Positions 53,720-64,000 of a stretch of 64,000 nt of DNA are shown here, one piece after another (the stretch's first letter is position 1; every line of letters begins with the position of its first letter). Origin of the DNA: Symbiodinium natans (Eukaryota > Sar > Dinophyceae > Suessiales > Symbiodiniaceae). The DNA lies in assembly GCA_905221605.1 (NCBI GenBank), contig CAJNDS010000465.1, forward strand, positions 56,001 through 120,000, read 5' to 3'. The notes below the pieces were generated by a model. It searched no databases. It saw nothing but the letters and a program-made list of their open reading frames with translations, and had not been told where the DNA came from. The translations under genes were made by a program, and so were the position numbers.

Positions 53720-54950
53720 TCCATCAGGGATATGTGAGGACTGCGAGATGTGTTCCCTTTTAAGTAGGAGACGTGGGCAACAGGACTATGACGCAGAGAT
53801 AGCCGAGGAAGCCAAACCTTCCATACCGTGCAGGTCTCAGTTCTCTCAGAAGGAGACGCTACGCTTTCCCTTGACCTGTGGTACACGCTGTTCAAAGCTG
53901 ACAAATCTTGAGTCCTCGAGGTCGTACCTTGTGACGCGGCCTCAACGCAAAGTAGCCCTTCAGGCCAGCAGCCCGGTACAGTCTTTGAAGCTGGTTCAAT
54001 CTACCTGGTTCAGTCAACCTCTGTGGATACCAGCAGCTTCTGAATCCGCAGACAAAGCCAGGAGATCTCGGCAGAAACAGCGCGCTTAAACGCGCTGCTC
54101 GGTGTCAAGGATGCGCAGATAGTTCCAAACCCAGCGCGCCCAGCATTCTTAAGTGAGAATCGTGGCACGAGTGCCAGTTCTTTCCCCTAAGGCCGCTTTG
54201 CAAGACGAGCTGCGCAGGTGTGCTTTGGGAAGAGAGGCTCCTGCCCAAATGCATCCAAACCATTGGAAAGCTCGGGCACCACGAAGACCCTGCTCCGCTT
54301 TTCTGATTCTGCAGGAGGCTAGCGGACCCATGGTCGAGGCAGTGTCCAGCACTCAAGCCATACTCATACTCAGACCATACTGAAGCCACGGCCCTGAATT
54401 CGTGCAAAGACCTCGGTTTCAAGAGTGAGGCCAACCGAAGCTGTGGAGACAGAGCCCATCAGCCCCATTCAGCAGCTGGAGGCCTGCCATATTCTGGGGG
54501 CAAACATGCGCCATCATGCGCCCAAGACCCTCAAGCAACATGGTTGGACTGCTCCCAGAGGGGCCATCCCCTCAGCTGCCGCCGCCGCAACTGGTCGCCA
54601 GTGTACCCTCAGAGCACTTCCTGGTCTGTCGCCAAGTCTGTGGCATAGTGGCATACAGCACAGACAGCCCCCACATTTCTGCATCCTTGCCGCAGAGAGT
54701 GGTGTCGAGCAATTGCAGAGCCAGCTATGTGAAACGCAGACTTTTCCAGGTTGCAGAGCTGCCAACGACTCCAGTCCCATATCCAAAGGCCAGTGCTGTT
54801 TGGCTCAGAGAATCTTAGCGCATATTGCTCGTTTGGGTTCAATGGGGGGCCTCATGACAGGTGACCAGTGGAGATTCACCTGGTTCAGATGCTCAGGGTC
54901 GAACTGTGATGGCCATGCATTGATTCTTATTTTCGAAAATATCTGAGAGC
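53720..54950. other. Uncertain stretch
   Basis: Frames at 53748-54089 and 54425-54946 on + are open but have no motif. Possibly scattered exons; nothing firm. Confidence 0.3.
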
Positions 54951-54954
54951 TCAG

Positions 54955-55809
54955 GTGGGCGGAAGCTTCTCTCGCCACCCGTCTGCTCCCCGGCCACCAC
55001 AGCGCCACTGCATCATTACGTGTCATACAGGACATGGCAGGGCAGGGTGTGATGCAGCGATGCATGGTGACGCGGTCTGCAAGGCCCTGTCGGCTGTCAG
55101 TCCTCTGGACGAAGAGGTGACGTGGGATTGCGATTGCGACGGGCTTCAATGGGTTGCTGTGCGTTTTCGGTTTTCTTGTCGGCGCGTGTAGGTCCGTAGG
55201 TCTCTCGAGAACGCAGGAACTGGATGTGACACGGCGCCGTGGGCCTGCTCACTTCACCCCTCCGGTTCCTGGTGGGCCGCTGAGTTCCTGACATTTTCTG
55301 GCCTCTTGTTGAGAGGACGCATGGGTTGGAGCATGCGAAGAGCGCAAACCGTAAACCCAAGGTCCACAAGTTGCACGGCCGAGCCCCTGTATGACTCCGC
55401 CGCCACAGCTGGATGCAAAGCATTTGAGGGTGCACAGAATTTGGGTGCGATGGCGCCAGCTCTTGCCGGAGCTGAAGCAGTTTCGTGAGGCCATCGCCAT
55501 TCGTGGTCCAGCGCTACGTCTCCACGCCGCGACGGTGCGCAGGAGCGGCGCAGGCACTGTCACGAAGTATAGTGACCTCAATAGGCTTCGGTGGCTTCAA
55601 GCTTCAGTGTGTGAGAAGCCATGCTTCTCAGGCTGAAGCGATGGACCCCAATGGTGCAGAACATGCTCGAGGCGGCTTTGTTAGAAGATTGGCATATATA
55701 TATATATATATATATATATGGGCAGCAGGCTCTAAATGATCCGCAACGCAGTTGGCTCACGATTCAGATTTCGGATTTCTCCATTCTTTATCGGAAAATC
55801 GTAGGTTGA
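54955..55809 (+). CDS. Possible exons, one containing a TA repeat
   Basis: The frame ending at 55191 reads AVCKALSAVSPLDEEVTWDC then DCDGLQWVAVRF. The frame at 55391-55636 reads DAKHLRVHRIWVRWRQLLPE, LKQFREAIAIRGPALRLHAA, then VTKYSDLNRLRWLQ. Both look coding in composition. A further frame, 55621-55809, reads MVQNMLEAALLEDWHIYIYI and crosses the (TA)13 tract. No family recognised. Confidence 0.35.
55694..55719. repeat. (AT)13 microsatellite
   Basis: Thirteen uninterrupted AT units. In + frames it reads as alternating Ile-Tyr. Confidence 0.95.
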
Positions 55810-58440
55810 TGAAGTGACGAATCGCGCTGTCGCCCACATCCCGCACGCATTTCATGCTCGAAATCGAGCTCCCGACTCGGTGCCGCGTACTTTTCGCGCA
55901 GGGAGGTATTTTTCTGCCCTGCTCTTGGACGGCTTCGCTTCGCGCATCTCTCTTCTACGGCGATGTTCATGCCATGGTGTTCACAGTCCGGGCGTCATCC
56001 CCGGGCCACGAACTTCGCATAATTGCCTGTATATCCTGTATCATTGTCAATAGGGGTATCCCCTATAATTTTAGCGGTTCTTCCCTCGATAGCGGATAGC
56101 GATACTAAAAAGGGTGCAACATTACTTTTCTCTCCGGAAGCCGAGCTTCCGTCTTGTCAGACGGGAGCGAATCTTCTTGACGCCTCTTGCAAAACAGTGC
56201 GCGGGCTTGGACAAGCATGGTGTGCCAGGGCGGGCTGGCAGCATGCCGCCCTGTGTGCACTGGGCGTCTCCTGGGCCACCCTGGTATGGTGCCAAGTTGA
56301 TGCACCACGCATGCCGCAGGAGGGGAGGCATGTCCTCGATCGTCTTGGCGAGGTGTCTCGAGCCGAACCCCCGTTCCTCCGGAAGGCACGAACGAAGCTC
56401 GGTTCCTCCACCGCGGCACGGATGCAGAAGAGCATGATTTGCAGCATCACCATGCCTTCAAACAGGTTGCTTCCAAAAAGTAGCTATTAACTCCGTACAC
56501 AACCTAAGGAATGCCCGGAGCCTCTCCGTGCAGCCGCGACCCTGCTGGAGCCTGCCTGAGCCCGTCATCTCATAACACAGCTTTTTGCTATGTTCGTCAA
56601 CAAAGGAGCCGCACGCCTGGTCCTGCATCTCGGTCGATAACGCCGCGACGAGATGCGCGGCAGGCACGAATGAGCAGTCACTGTACACAGTGTCGCAACC
56701 TTGACAGGGTTGATCTAAAGTTCCTTGTCCTTTTTTTGTGGAACGAACGCTCGCTTGCTCGAAAGCTGCATCGCTGTGCCCATATAACAAGTAGATTCCC
56801 GAAGCACTTGCATAGCCTTTGCAGTCCTTGCGTGGCCAGTTCTTTCCATTTGCCACAGGTGCCACAAGGCACAAGGTTCTCTCTGTAAATCTATTTGTTT
56901 CGTATGAATGAAGCGAGAGAAGCAGCTCCCTCAAAGTCATGGGAAGTCGAACAAGGGCCTGGCCCGTGGCCCCTGGGGAAAAAACCAAGAACTTTCCTCT
57001 GCTTTGCTTCGAAGCTTTTCGTCATGTTGGAGTTCAGCTAGGATCAGTAGGATCAGTGCCCTGTCTCAGGTACAGGCGCCGGTCTTTCACATGCCGCGAG
57101 CCACAGCAATCGTAGCCGCCTGCAAGCCGCAACACAGTCATTCCGACGGCAGACTCTCAGATTCTGAGGCCACAGGCTGGAATGGCGCCCGGACTACGAG
57201 GCTCGCAGCGTTGAGACGCAAGACCTCTCGACCCCTCAAAACAAGTGACAGTCTGGTCCCCTTCGCAACTCTGTGACGTCGAACGGTCAACGGGGTAAAC
57301 AGATTCAGGTTGCCCACCGCCCTGGCAGCCAGCACCTGATCAGAGAGCGCGCAACGTTTGCCTGAGATGGTTATGGCGCCGTGTCAAGGCTCCTTCCACA
57401 GTGGCCACAGGGTCCCAAGGCGTGCAAGCCCCAGGAAGGTGCTTTTGCAAGGCCTTTGGCGAAAGGTCACGTTTGGGGAGATGTTTAGGGAGACCGTATG
57501 GGAGACCTGAGGTCCGGCCTCCATCCTGGCTCCATGTTGCCGCCGGCCTGGCCCAGAGAACTTCTCTACTCTCAGTCGCTTTCAAGCTCAGTTCCGTGCC
57601 TGACGTGAGGTCATGTCCGAACCTTAAAGAAACTCGCTCAGTCTTCCCAAAAGCATCAAATATGAGCTGCCAGAAGCATATTCTTAACTCCGCATTGTTG
57701 GTTCAGCCTCGTGAGAGTTAGCAAATGTATAGCTGTCGCGGACGCCACTTTCGATGGCGTGATTCTTCACCGTTTCTTCCTGTTTGCTTTGCATCGTGCC
57801 GGGTTTCTTGGTTTTTTGCCCTTAGTCCTTGTACTGCCATGGGTTTGTTCGTTTCTCGTGAAGACCTGCAACAAAAATCAGGGGGCGCTTCTAGCTGTCC
57901 ATTTCAGCAGCATGCTGATACATGATCAGGGCTTCCAGCTGAGGTGTTTTTCCCTTCCCACGTTCCCGGACCACTTGCAGGCAGGGCTTGCTTTGTGTTG
58001 CTTTGTGTTGCTTTGCTTCCGTCAAATTGACCTCAGGTCCGGTCCCGATGCTGGCTCATCCGCCAGTGGTGCAGCCGTGCAGGCGTAGAATCGCTCGCGA
58101 GACTGTCAGCCGCGGATCTAGTCGGTATGATTAGGTACGCCTGCCCAATGTCTGAAGTCTGGAGCACATTCGCCTGGCGTGCAGAATCTGCAGGCTGAAC
58201 CAACCGGCTAGTGTGGCAGCCGGGATGGCGCCAGACTTGAGGCCAGGCAGACATCAGCAGACAAATCAAAGCCAGCGCACAGAGTTCACGGAAGTTCACG
58301 GAAGTTCATAGAAGCAACTATGTTTGTCAGGCTGATGGCGCAGCCCAGACCTGTACATTTGTAGCATTGTAGCCATAGTGGGCTGATCTGAAGCCGATCT
58401 GTAATTCGATGCATTAGAGCTGGACACTCTAAAGTGTGTT
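55810..58440. other. Gene-poor stretch
   Basis: No supported gene. The + frame 57711-58088 is hydrophobic (VILHRFFLFALHRAGFLGFL) and could encode membrane helices, but it sits alone and composition bias could explain it. Frames at 56023-56490 and 56458-56988 conflict between strands. Confidence 0.35.
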
Positions 58441-58641
58441 CAGTGAAGCCTTACGCCACGTAGCGACCGCAGATGCCGGTGAGGAATTTGCGAACAGCAA
58501 AATCCCTACATGTTGCTGAAGGTGGTAGTGGTCCACAGTCAGGATCGACGGTTGTGCGTTTCGCAGTGCTGGGATTGGCTCAGGCGGCTCAGGCGCCAAG
58601 CAAGCTGCTTTCGATGACCGCGCTATCGGGCATGGCCCCAG

Positions 58642-60520
58642 ATGAGCTTGTTTGCGGAGTTGGTGGAGGAAGGGGAGGATGCGGAAGGACTGGTTCTTGG
58701 ACAAGAGGTGACGCTGCAGGATCTGGAAGAGGCCTTGGCCGAGCTCGCAGCCCAGAACGAGCAGCTCGAAGTGGATTGCCGCGGTCTGGAGGCTCACTGT
58801 CGTGACTTGGAGCGTGCAGGCTGGCCAGTGCCATGCAAGTTGGAAGATGTGATCCTGGCATCGGAGACAGCTGTCGAAGAGGTGCCTGAACCTCCAACGG
58901 TACTCTCGGATCACGTGTCGGTCGTTGTGGCAGCAGAGGCTGCTGCCAAAGCTGCTTTGGAAGCTGACAAATCCCCGGAAGACGCCGCGGCACAAATTGG
59001 AACAGCGCTGGCGAGCGAGTCAGGAATGGAACAGTGTCGATTTGAGGAGCTGGCGTCGCCAGTGATTAGTCGCACAGTGTCGGGCTTGTTTTGTGATGTT
59101 GCTGGAGATGCACCGTCAATGGCAGCCCAAGCAGCGGCCAAAGCAGCCATCACTGCTGGATTGAATGCTGAAGCTGCTGCTGTTGCCGGGTTCGTTGCTG
59201 CAGGTACGGGTGCTTGATGTTAGGCTCAATGAATCTCAATCAAGCAGCTAAGTAGGCTCTGGCATCTTGCCTTGCCGGAGGAATGGTCGCGGGAAAGCGT
59301 GCCCTACAAGACGGAGGGGATCTGAGCAGGTCAGCTGATCTGGGGTCGAAGACGGCCTTGGAACTTGCCACAGCTGGAGGCCTTCGGAACTTTGGGCTGC
59401 CGATCACACAGTTCCGTGTGTCGGATGGAAAGCGTTGTGTTCCCAACCGCGCAGGTCTTTCCGAAGAAGCTGCTACCCGAGTCGCGGCGCAGACAGCCAG
59501 TGAGATTGCCAGTGATGCGTCCCGCACTGCTGGCAAGATTTTTGTCACTGGGACGCACAAAGGTTTAGGCGCATACATGGTGGAGTTTCACGACGGTGTC
59601 GATGTCAAATTTTGGTGCCAGTAATTAATTGCCAGACGATGTCTGCTCGCCGGTGGTAGCGGAATATTGCACAACTTTTCTGTGGAATTGTTGTTTTATA
59701 GGTGTCAGGTAAGCTTCTGCAGCAGGGTGAACCCTGCTGCCAGCTGTTTGTATCCATGGTCATTCGATGTTTTTCATTCATGTTTTACGAGTGAAAACGC
59801 CCAGAGAAGCACTGTGCAGAGGAACAGTTTCATAGGCGTTCATTCGTTGTAAATGCATGGCACTGAGCTAAGGAAAGGGTGGTCGAAGATGCTGCTGAAG
59901 CAGCCAAAAGTGCGGCCGGGTCAGCTTCATCCAGTTTGTCGACACGCCTTGGTGTAGAGGCAGCTGGGCGAGCAGCGGCGAACACCGCACCCCAGCAGCG
60001 CATTGGCACTTGCCTGTGCAGAACATGCAAGATGTAGTTGGTATTGACGGGTATGCGCTTTCAGCGGTACATGCAGTATTTTCCATCAAGCCGGAGGGGA
60101 AGCAGATGTAAGCAGTATCACGTTCCGCCCCCTCCCCCCGGTTAATGGAGACCCCCTGGTTCTTGACATCGCTTTGAGAGCACTTGAGGTTGCATTGCAA
60201 GCGCCCGCACTAGACGCCGCCCAGATTGCGAGGCATGCCAGCAGTCCCAAGGCTGAATTGATGTACAGCCGGATGAAAATCGCTCAAACAAAAGCTCTGA
60301 GGTGCAGTCGCGGCCATTACTCGCGAGGCCATCCCTGGCGCAGAGGATGAGGTGGTCGCAGAGGTGAACAGTGGCCTGACTGCAGAAGCCTGCGCAGGTC
60401 TACACAGTGTGCTCTAGTCAAGACATGTGGGCCAGGAGCCGCTGCCCGCGTCGTAGAGGAAGCAATCGCCGCGGTCATCGTAAAGGCGGAGAGCAAAGCA
60501 TCTCGACCTTGAATTCTGGG
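58642..60520 (+). CDS. Ala-rich amphipathic-helix protein, several exons
   Basis: ATG at 58642. The first part is an acidic coiled coil (LQDLEEALAELAAQNEQLEV). Then come Ala-rich helices: VVVAAEAAAKAALEADKSP and MAAQAAAKAAITAGLNAEAA, with a frame end at 59217. Further exons follow. About 59283-59580 contains EEAATRVAAQTASEIASDAS. About 59878-60034 has VVEDAAEAAKSAAGSASSSL. About 60140-60300 has VLDIALRALEVALQAPALDA. About 60318-60400 has AITREAIPGAEDEVVAEVNS. About 60428-60511 has AAARVVEEAIAAVIVKAES to a TGA. Hydrophobics again pair every four residues, as in the 19.4-22.8 kb protein. A GT/AG at each frame change cannot be fixed by eye. No known family. Confidence 0.6.
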
Positions 60521-60769
60521 AAGGTAGCAGCTGCAATATGCTGCAATATGCTGCAATCATTGCTGAGCCTTGAGCTCAGGCACCTCACGTCGCAGAATCA
60601 CCGCAATCACCGCAATCACCGCAACAGACAAATGCATCAGATCAAGACGACAGGGTGAAGGAGTTGCTCAAGGCGCGCAGCTGGACTGCAAAGAGATGAA
60701 AGGCAGTGACTATCAGTGACTTAGTTGACACGCGAACAAGCCTCAAGGTCAGGATGCTGTGGGTGTCGT

Positions 60770-61600
60770 TGTCCCAAGGTGAGAAGTCCTTCGCAGCCAT
60801 GGCCGACATGCAGGAACGCTGCGCTGGCCAGCAGACGGATGCCTGCCAGTACAATTGGAGTACACGTCTGCACCGCTTAGAGTTGTTCCAGATATGAACA
60901 CAACTGATGTTTAAAGCCTTGATCGAGCATGATCGCTGCAAAAGCTGCGAGAAGCTGTGAAGTGTGAAAGGAAATGGAGCGATTGGTGCGGGAACGTGCG
61001 GGTGATCAAGAGGAGCTGCTGAAGCTTCGTCAACAGCTTCGGGGCCTGGAACAGCAACTGCCAGATGCCCAGGGAGCATGGAAAGCAACGGTTGAGCAAA
61101 AAGCGCTTTGAGGGCCAAACAAGAATGCGAGCGCAGGCAAGAAGCTGAAGCCCGGGTTGGGCCCCAAGCCGAAGCATCATTGCTTGGCGTACCTGACTCG
61201 TCATTTTTCGTCAACGCGTCTGAGGAGCAACTGCAGGAAGAGAATCGGATGGACAGTTTGAGCGCCACGACGGGCGATGACACGTCATCTCTGGCAGACA
61301 GCTTGGCGGGGAACCTTGGTTGTACATGGTTGTTATCTGTGCAACACGTGTGCAACAAAGGCCGGGGCTTCAACCATTTAACCGTTGGCTGCCCGAGGAG
61401 TGTGCGCAGAATGCGCAAGAAGAGAAATGCACGTGCAGGGCAAGCCTTTCGACAAGCAAAGTGCTTGGACGAAGGCATCGACATAGGCACAACGGAGGCA
61501 GCCACTTGGCCGAGAGTTGACGTTAATGGGCTTGCAAGACAGGGCCAGCGTTTTTGCCTTGTGAGCCTTGTGAGCCTGTGAGGATGTTGATCCAGAAGAA
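60770..61600 (+). CDS. Coiled-coil exons
   Basis: About 60775-60895 reads SFAAMADMQERCAGQQTDAC then NWSTRLHRLELFQ. The ATG frame at 60974-61111 (45 codons, below usual size cut-offs) reads MERLVRERAGDQEELLKLRQ, QLRGLEQQLPDAQGAW, then ATVEQKAL. The frame from about 61112 reads AKQECERRQEAEARVGPQAE, then SEEQLQEENRMDSLSATTGD. A further segment near 61395-61440 reads PEECAQNAQEEKCTC. Heptad-spaced leucines and E/Q/R richness mark a long coiled coil. These exons may continue the 58.6 kb gene, since direction and style match and the gap is only ~250 bases. Confidence 0.55.
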
Positions 61601-61699
61601 AGGCTGATTCGCACTTTGGTTGCCAAGTCGCACGCAACTCATCCGCACTACTTAACAGCAGGGGGAGGGGGGGATCTAGTCCTCTTTGCCTGATTGAGC

Positions 61700-62683
61700 T
61701 AGTGCCGATGCCAAGCTTGAATCAAATATCTGCGTGTCACGCACACCGTCGCACAGGCATCGCCGCTCTGGCGAGACTTGTGCCTTGGAGCAAGATCAGA
61801 TCGTTCTGTCTCGATGGCATCTCATCTTGCAGAGCTGACAGAGGGCTTCGCATGAAGTTGTTTGCAGGCTCATCTTCATCCTGGAGAAATCGGGACATGC
61901 AACTTTAAGCCCCACGTCGTCTGACGCGGATGTAAAGAAGGAGCTGCAGCTCATGGCTTACCAAGTGAAGGAAAGGTGTCTCGGCATGTCTTGGGGCGCT
62001 TTGTGGCTAGTGGGAGTCCAATTCCCATAACACGTGCGGGCCTGGCAGCGTGGTTTCCGCATGTTTCCGCCCCGAAGTCTGAGGTTGGGCTCGCTCCAGG
62101 CCCCAGTGCAGTCACAGGAGGGCATGCTGGAAACCATGCTCAAGACGGTCGGGAAAGTCACTGACCAGGCAAGTTCTCAGGATTCTAAGGTTCTCTTTTC
62201 CGACAGGGGCCCTTGGCCGTGCTTGTGTCTCACATGTGACACCAACTAACTTGTACTCGATGTCGTGGAACCAGTGCTGCATCGTACCAAAATCAGAGCA
62301 GCGGGCGGTATGGGTCACAGTAGTTCAGGGAGCCACTTAGGCTTCTCAGTTTGCTCCACCTGCAGCACTCCCCTGCCAGGCTGTGGATTCTGCCGTCTTG
62401 TATGTGACCCAGGATACACCCAAAGCAGCTCAAGATCCAGAGGTTCTCGTGCAGGCCTTCACCCGCGAGCAAACCCCGAGCCAAGATCCCGCCGCGATCT
62501 TAGTTGGAAGATGTATCCAGCATGGCAAAGAATGCGAAAGCTCCTGAGGCACAGGCAGGTGCCGACGCATTCAAGCAGAACGCTCGACTGAGACTCGCAG
62601 CACGCCGAAATCGCCAAAGGGGCAGCGTATTGAGTGGCCTGCCCGCCAGTAAGCCAGTGCCAGCACTATCAGCACTCCTCTGA
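61700..62683 (+). CDS. Further helical exons
   Basis: Segments in varying frames look coding. About 61770-61855 reads ASPLWRDLCLGARSDRSVSM then ASHLAELTEGF. About 61918-61980 reads SDADVKKELQLMAYQVKER. About 62112-62170 reads SQEGMLETMLKTVGKVTDQ. About 62355-62510 reads PPAALPCQAVDSAVLYVTQD, TPKAAQDPEVLVQAFTREQT, then PAAILVGRC. The frame 62522-62683 reads MAKNAKAPEAQAGADAFKQN then ARLRLAARRNRQRGS to TGA. They continue the same + direction and may be the 3' part of the gene above. No domain. Confidence 0.45.
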
Positions 62684-63620
62684 GCTTCTTAGGTATTGTA
62701 CACAGATCTAAGGTGTTGCCGCCTCTGTCTCCTCAAAGCCTGGTGGCTAAGCCAGGTCTGAGGCAGGCAAAGCTCGCGATGACGTGGATTGTAAGCAGGA
62801 CATCGTATCGTGGCGGCCGCTTCATGCTGGACACCTTGGCGTTGGCGGGATCAACTCCGTGAGGATCCTTCAAGATCCTCCAAAAACTTTCAGGAACTCT
62901 CCAAGGAGTTGCCAGATGCTGACTGATCGGTCCGTGCCGCTGAACATTGCGATGGCTGGATCAGATTGAGCGGGAGCTGTCTCCAAAGCTACCTGGACTT
63001 GCCCAAGCACCTAGGTCCAAATGAAGGGGCGTGCTCGTGTGCAGGGCCTTGCTCCAGCACCAGCATCGCTAACCGACTGATGGCAAGGCCGTCTTTGATG
63101 CCCAGTGAGCTTGTGCGCGCACATGATGTGGAAATGACTCGGGACGAAAGCCGCGTGACTACATGTTGCACGGGAAGACTATCGCCAACGTTGCAGCTCA
63201 GCAAGTCTATAGCTGTATAGCTAGTACTGATGATCTGAGGTGCCGGCACGTACAGAGCTGTCAATCGAGGGCATCATGCATATTATTGGTCTCCTGTTGC
63301 CAATGTTTCACAAGGGTCGCCATGGAGACTCAATCATGCGTGCATCTTGCGCGGCTGTTGCCAATGTTTCGCAAGGGCGGCCATGGATACTCAATCATGC
63401 GTGCATCTTGCGCGGCTGTACTATGCAGCTGTATCGGGCTGTTTCCAGTTGTGCTTCCAGACCAGTTCAGACAAGTTTAAGTCGTTTAAGCCGTTTGAGC
63501 CCTTCAAGGCTTGAAGCAGGTAACGCAGTCTCAACACAAACCGGAAGCGCACGCAATATTTTTTTGCACATACAGAGACTCACAAGACGGATGGCAGCTG
63601 TAGCAGCACTGCAAAGCAGT
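62684..63620. other. Intergenic stretch with a 61-bp tandem duplication
   Basis: No convincing exon. The only ordered feature is the duplication at 63294-63415. Confidence 0.4.
63294..63415. repeat. 61-bp tandem duplication
   Basis: CTGTTGCCAATGTTTC at 63294 recurs at 63355. The two 61-base copies differ at only a few positions (for example CACAAGGGTCG against GCAAGGGCGG), so the duplication is recent. Confidence 0.95.
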
Positions 63621-63759
63621 GGCTGCTGGCTTTCACGTTCTTCGGATGCCTTCCAGAGATGATAATTATGCTGCTTGTCTAAGTATGTCTTGTGCCATGT
63701 TGTTCCTGGCTTGCACGCATGAGCCTCTGGCAACTGTAGAGGTGGATTGTGTGGTCTCG

Positions 63760-63880
63760 AGCCTCGCAACCCAGGACTTCATCAAAGTCATTGGCAAGGG
63801 CGCATTTGGAATCGTGGAGCTGTGGCAGCAGCGCTTCAGCGATGAGAAGTTGCTCGATTCTTTATGTAGTTGCCTGTGCA
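63760..63880 (+). CDS. Protein kinase domain, first exon (cut by window end)
   Basis: The frame reads TQDFIKVIGKGAFGIVELWQ then QRFSDEKL. IGKGAFGIV is the glycine-rich ATP loop (G-x-G-x-F-G-x-V) of a eukaryotic Ser/Thr kinase, and the D-F-x-x-V-I-G-K-G lead-in is like AGC-type kinases. The catalytic VAxK lysine is not seen, and the frame soon degrades and stops near 63900, so a donor probably lies around 63850 and the rest of the domain is to the right of the window. The + strand direction again matches. Confidence 0.7.
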
Positions 63881-64000
63881 CACGGCCACCGCTGGACTAG
63901 AAAAGATGTTGCGTGTGGCAAGATCGGCAAGATTCGGCAAGTGACGCGTGTGATCTTGTGAGGCTTGTTGCCGCAAAGCGAGCCTCGGCTGCGAAGTTGA

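Noticed and set aside
60642-61637. 331-codon open frame on the minus strand
   Set aside because: It is antisense to E/Q/R-rich coiled-coil exons on +, which naturally yields a Ser/Leu/Ala-rich open frame. It has no motif of its own.

Overview
This window looks like nuclear DNA of a dinoflagellate, most likely of the Symbiodiniaceae type. The reasons are: roughly balanced base composition; short, weakly bounded exons scattered through long non-coding DNA; many microsatellites; plant-type TTTAGGG interstitial telomere tracts; typical protein families (ankyrin arrays, vWA, UBA, LRR, zeta-type P-loop kinase, coiled coils); and almost every recognisable exon on the + strand, as in dinoflagellate unidirectional gene blocks. 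No bacterial operon, rRNA, tRNA, CRISPR or intact transposase/reverse transcriptase was recognised. Exon edges are estimates made by eye.

Layout. 0-0.8 kb: 3' end of an ankyrin-repeat gene running in from the left. 0.8-6.1 kb: gene-poor, simple repeats, one weak exon cluster. 6.1-7.1 kb: a von Willebrand A domain protein. 7.27-14.27 kb: an AASDH-type gene (adenylation domain, carrier protein, PQQ beta-propeller), the best-supported gene here. A ~3.2 kb intron in it holds two identical ~295 bp direct repeats 1002 bp apart. 14.29-14.58 kb: a decayed ankyrin array. 16-18.2 kb: weak exons and a UBA domain split by a 63 bp intron. 19.4-22.8 kb: a long open frame with about nine repeats of ~80-84 residues; the last six are homogenised 252 bp units arranged as 504 bp dimers. 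23.5-25 kb: LRR plus coiled-coil gene. 26.6-27.4 kb: coiled-coil exons. 27.8-29.2 kb: a degenerate TTCGAA/TTCAAA-rich tract. 31.6-38.6 kb: many short, mostly helical exons and one possible - strand exon. 38.8-44.2 kb: CAG, (GT)49, TTTAGGG-like arrays and a ~300 bp G-tract. 44.5-47.5 kb: more helical exons. 49.8-50.3 kb: EF-hand-like exon pair. 50.5-52.6 kb: zeta-type P-loop kinase gene in at least five exons. 53.0-53.7 kb: a basic/aromatic domain weakly resembling FAIM. 55-55.8 kb: weak exons. 58.6-62.7 kb: Ala-rich amphipathic-helix exons followed by coiled-coil exons. 63.8 kb: first exon of a protein kinase domain, cut by the window end.

The most unusual signal is the set of repeated amphipathic helices with paired hydrophobics every four residues (pattern hhxxhhxxhh). 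They occur throughout the 19.4-22.8 kb protein and again in the separate 58.6-60.5 kb gene. They look like multivalent docking helices, similar in spacing to the RII-binding helix of A-kinase anchoring proteins. This is inference and needs structure prediction and binding tests.
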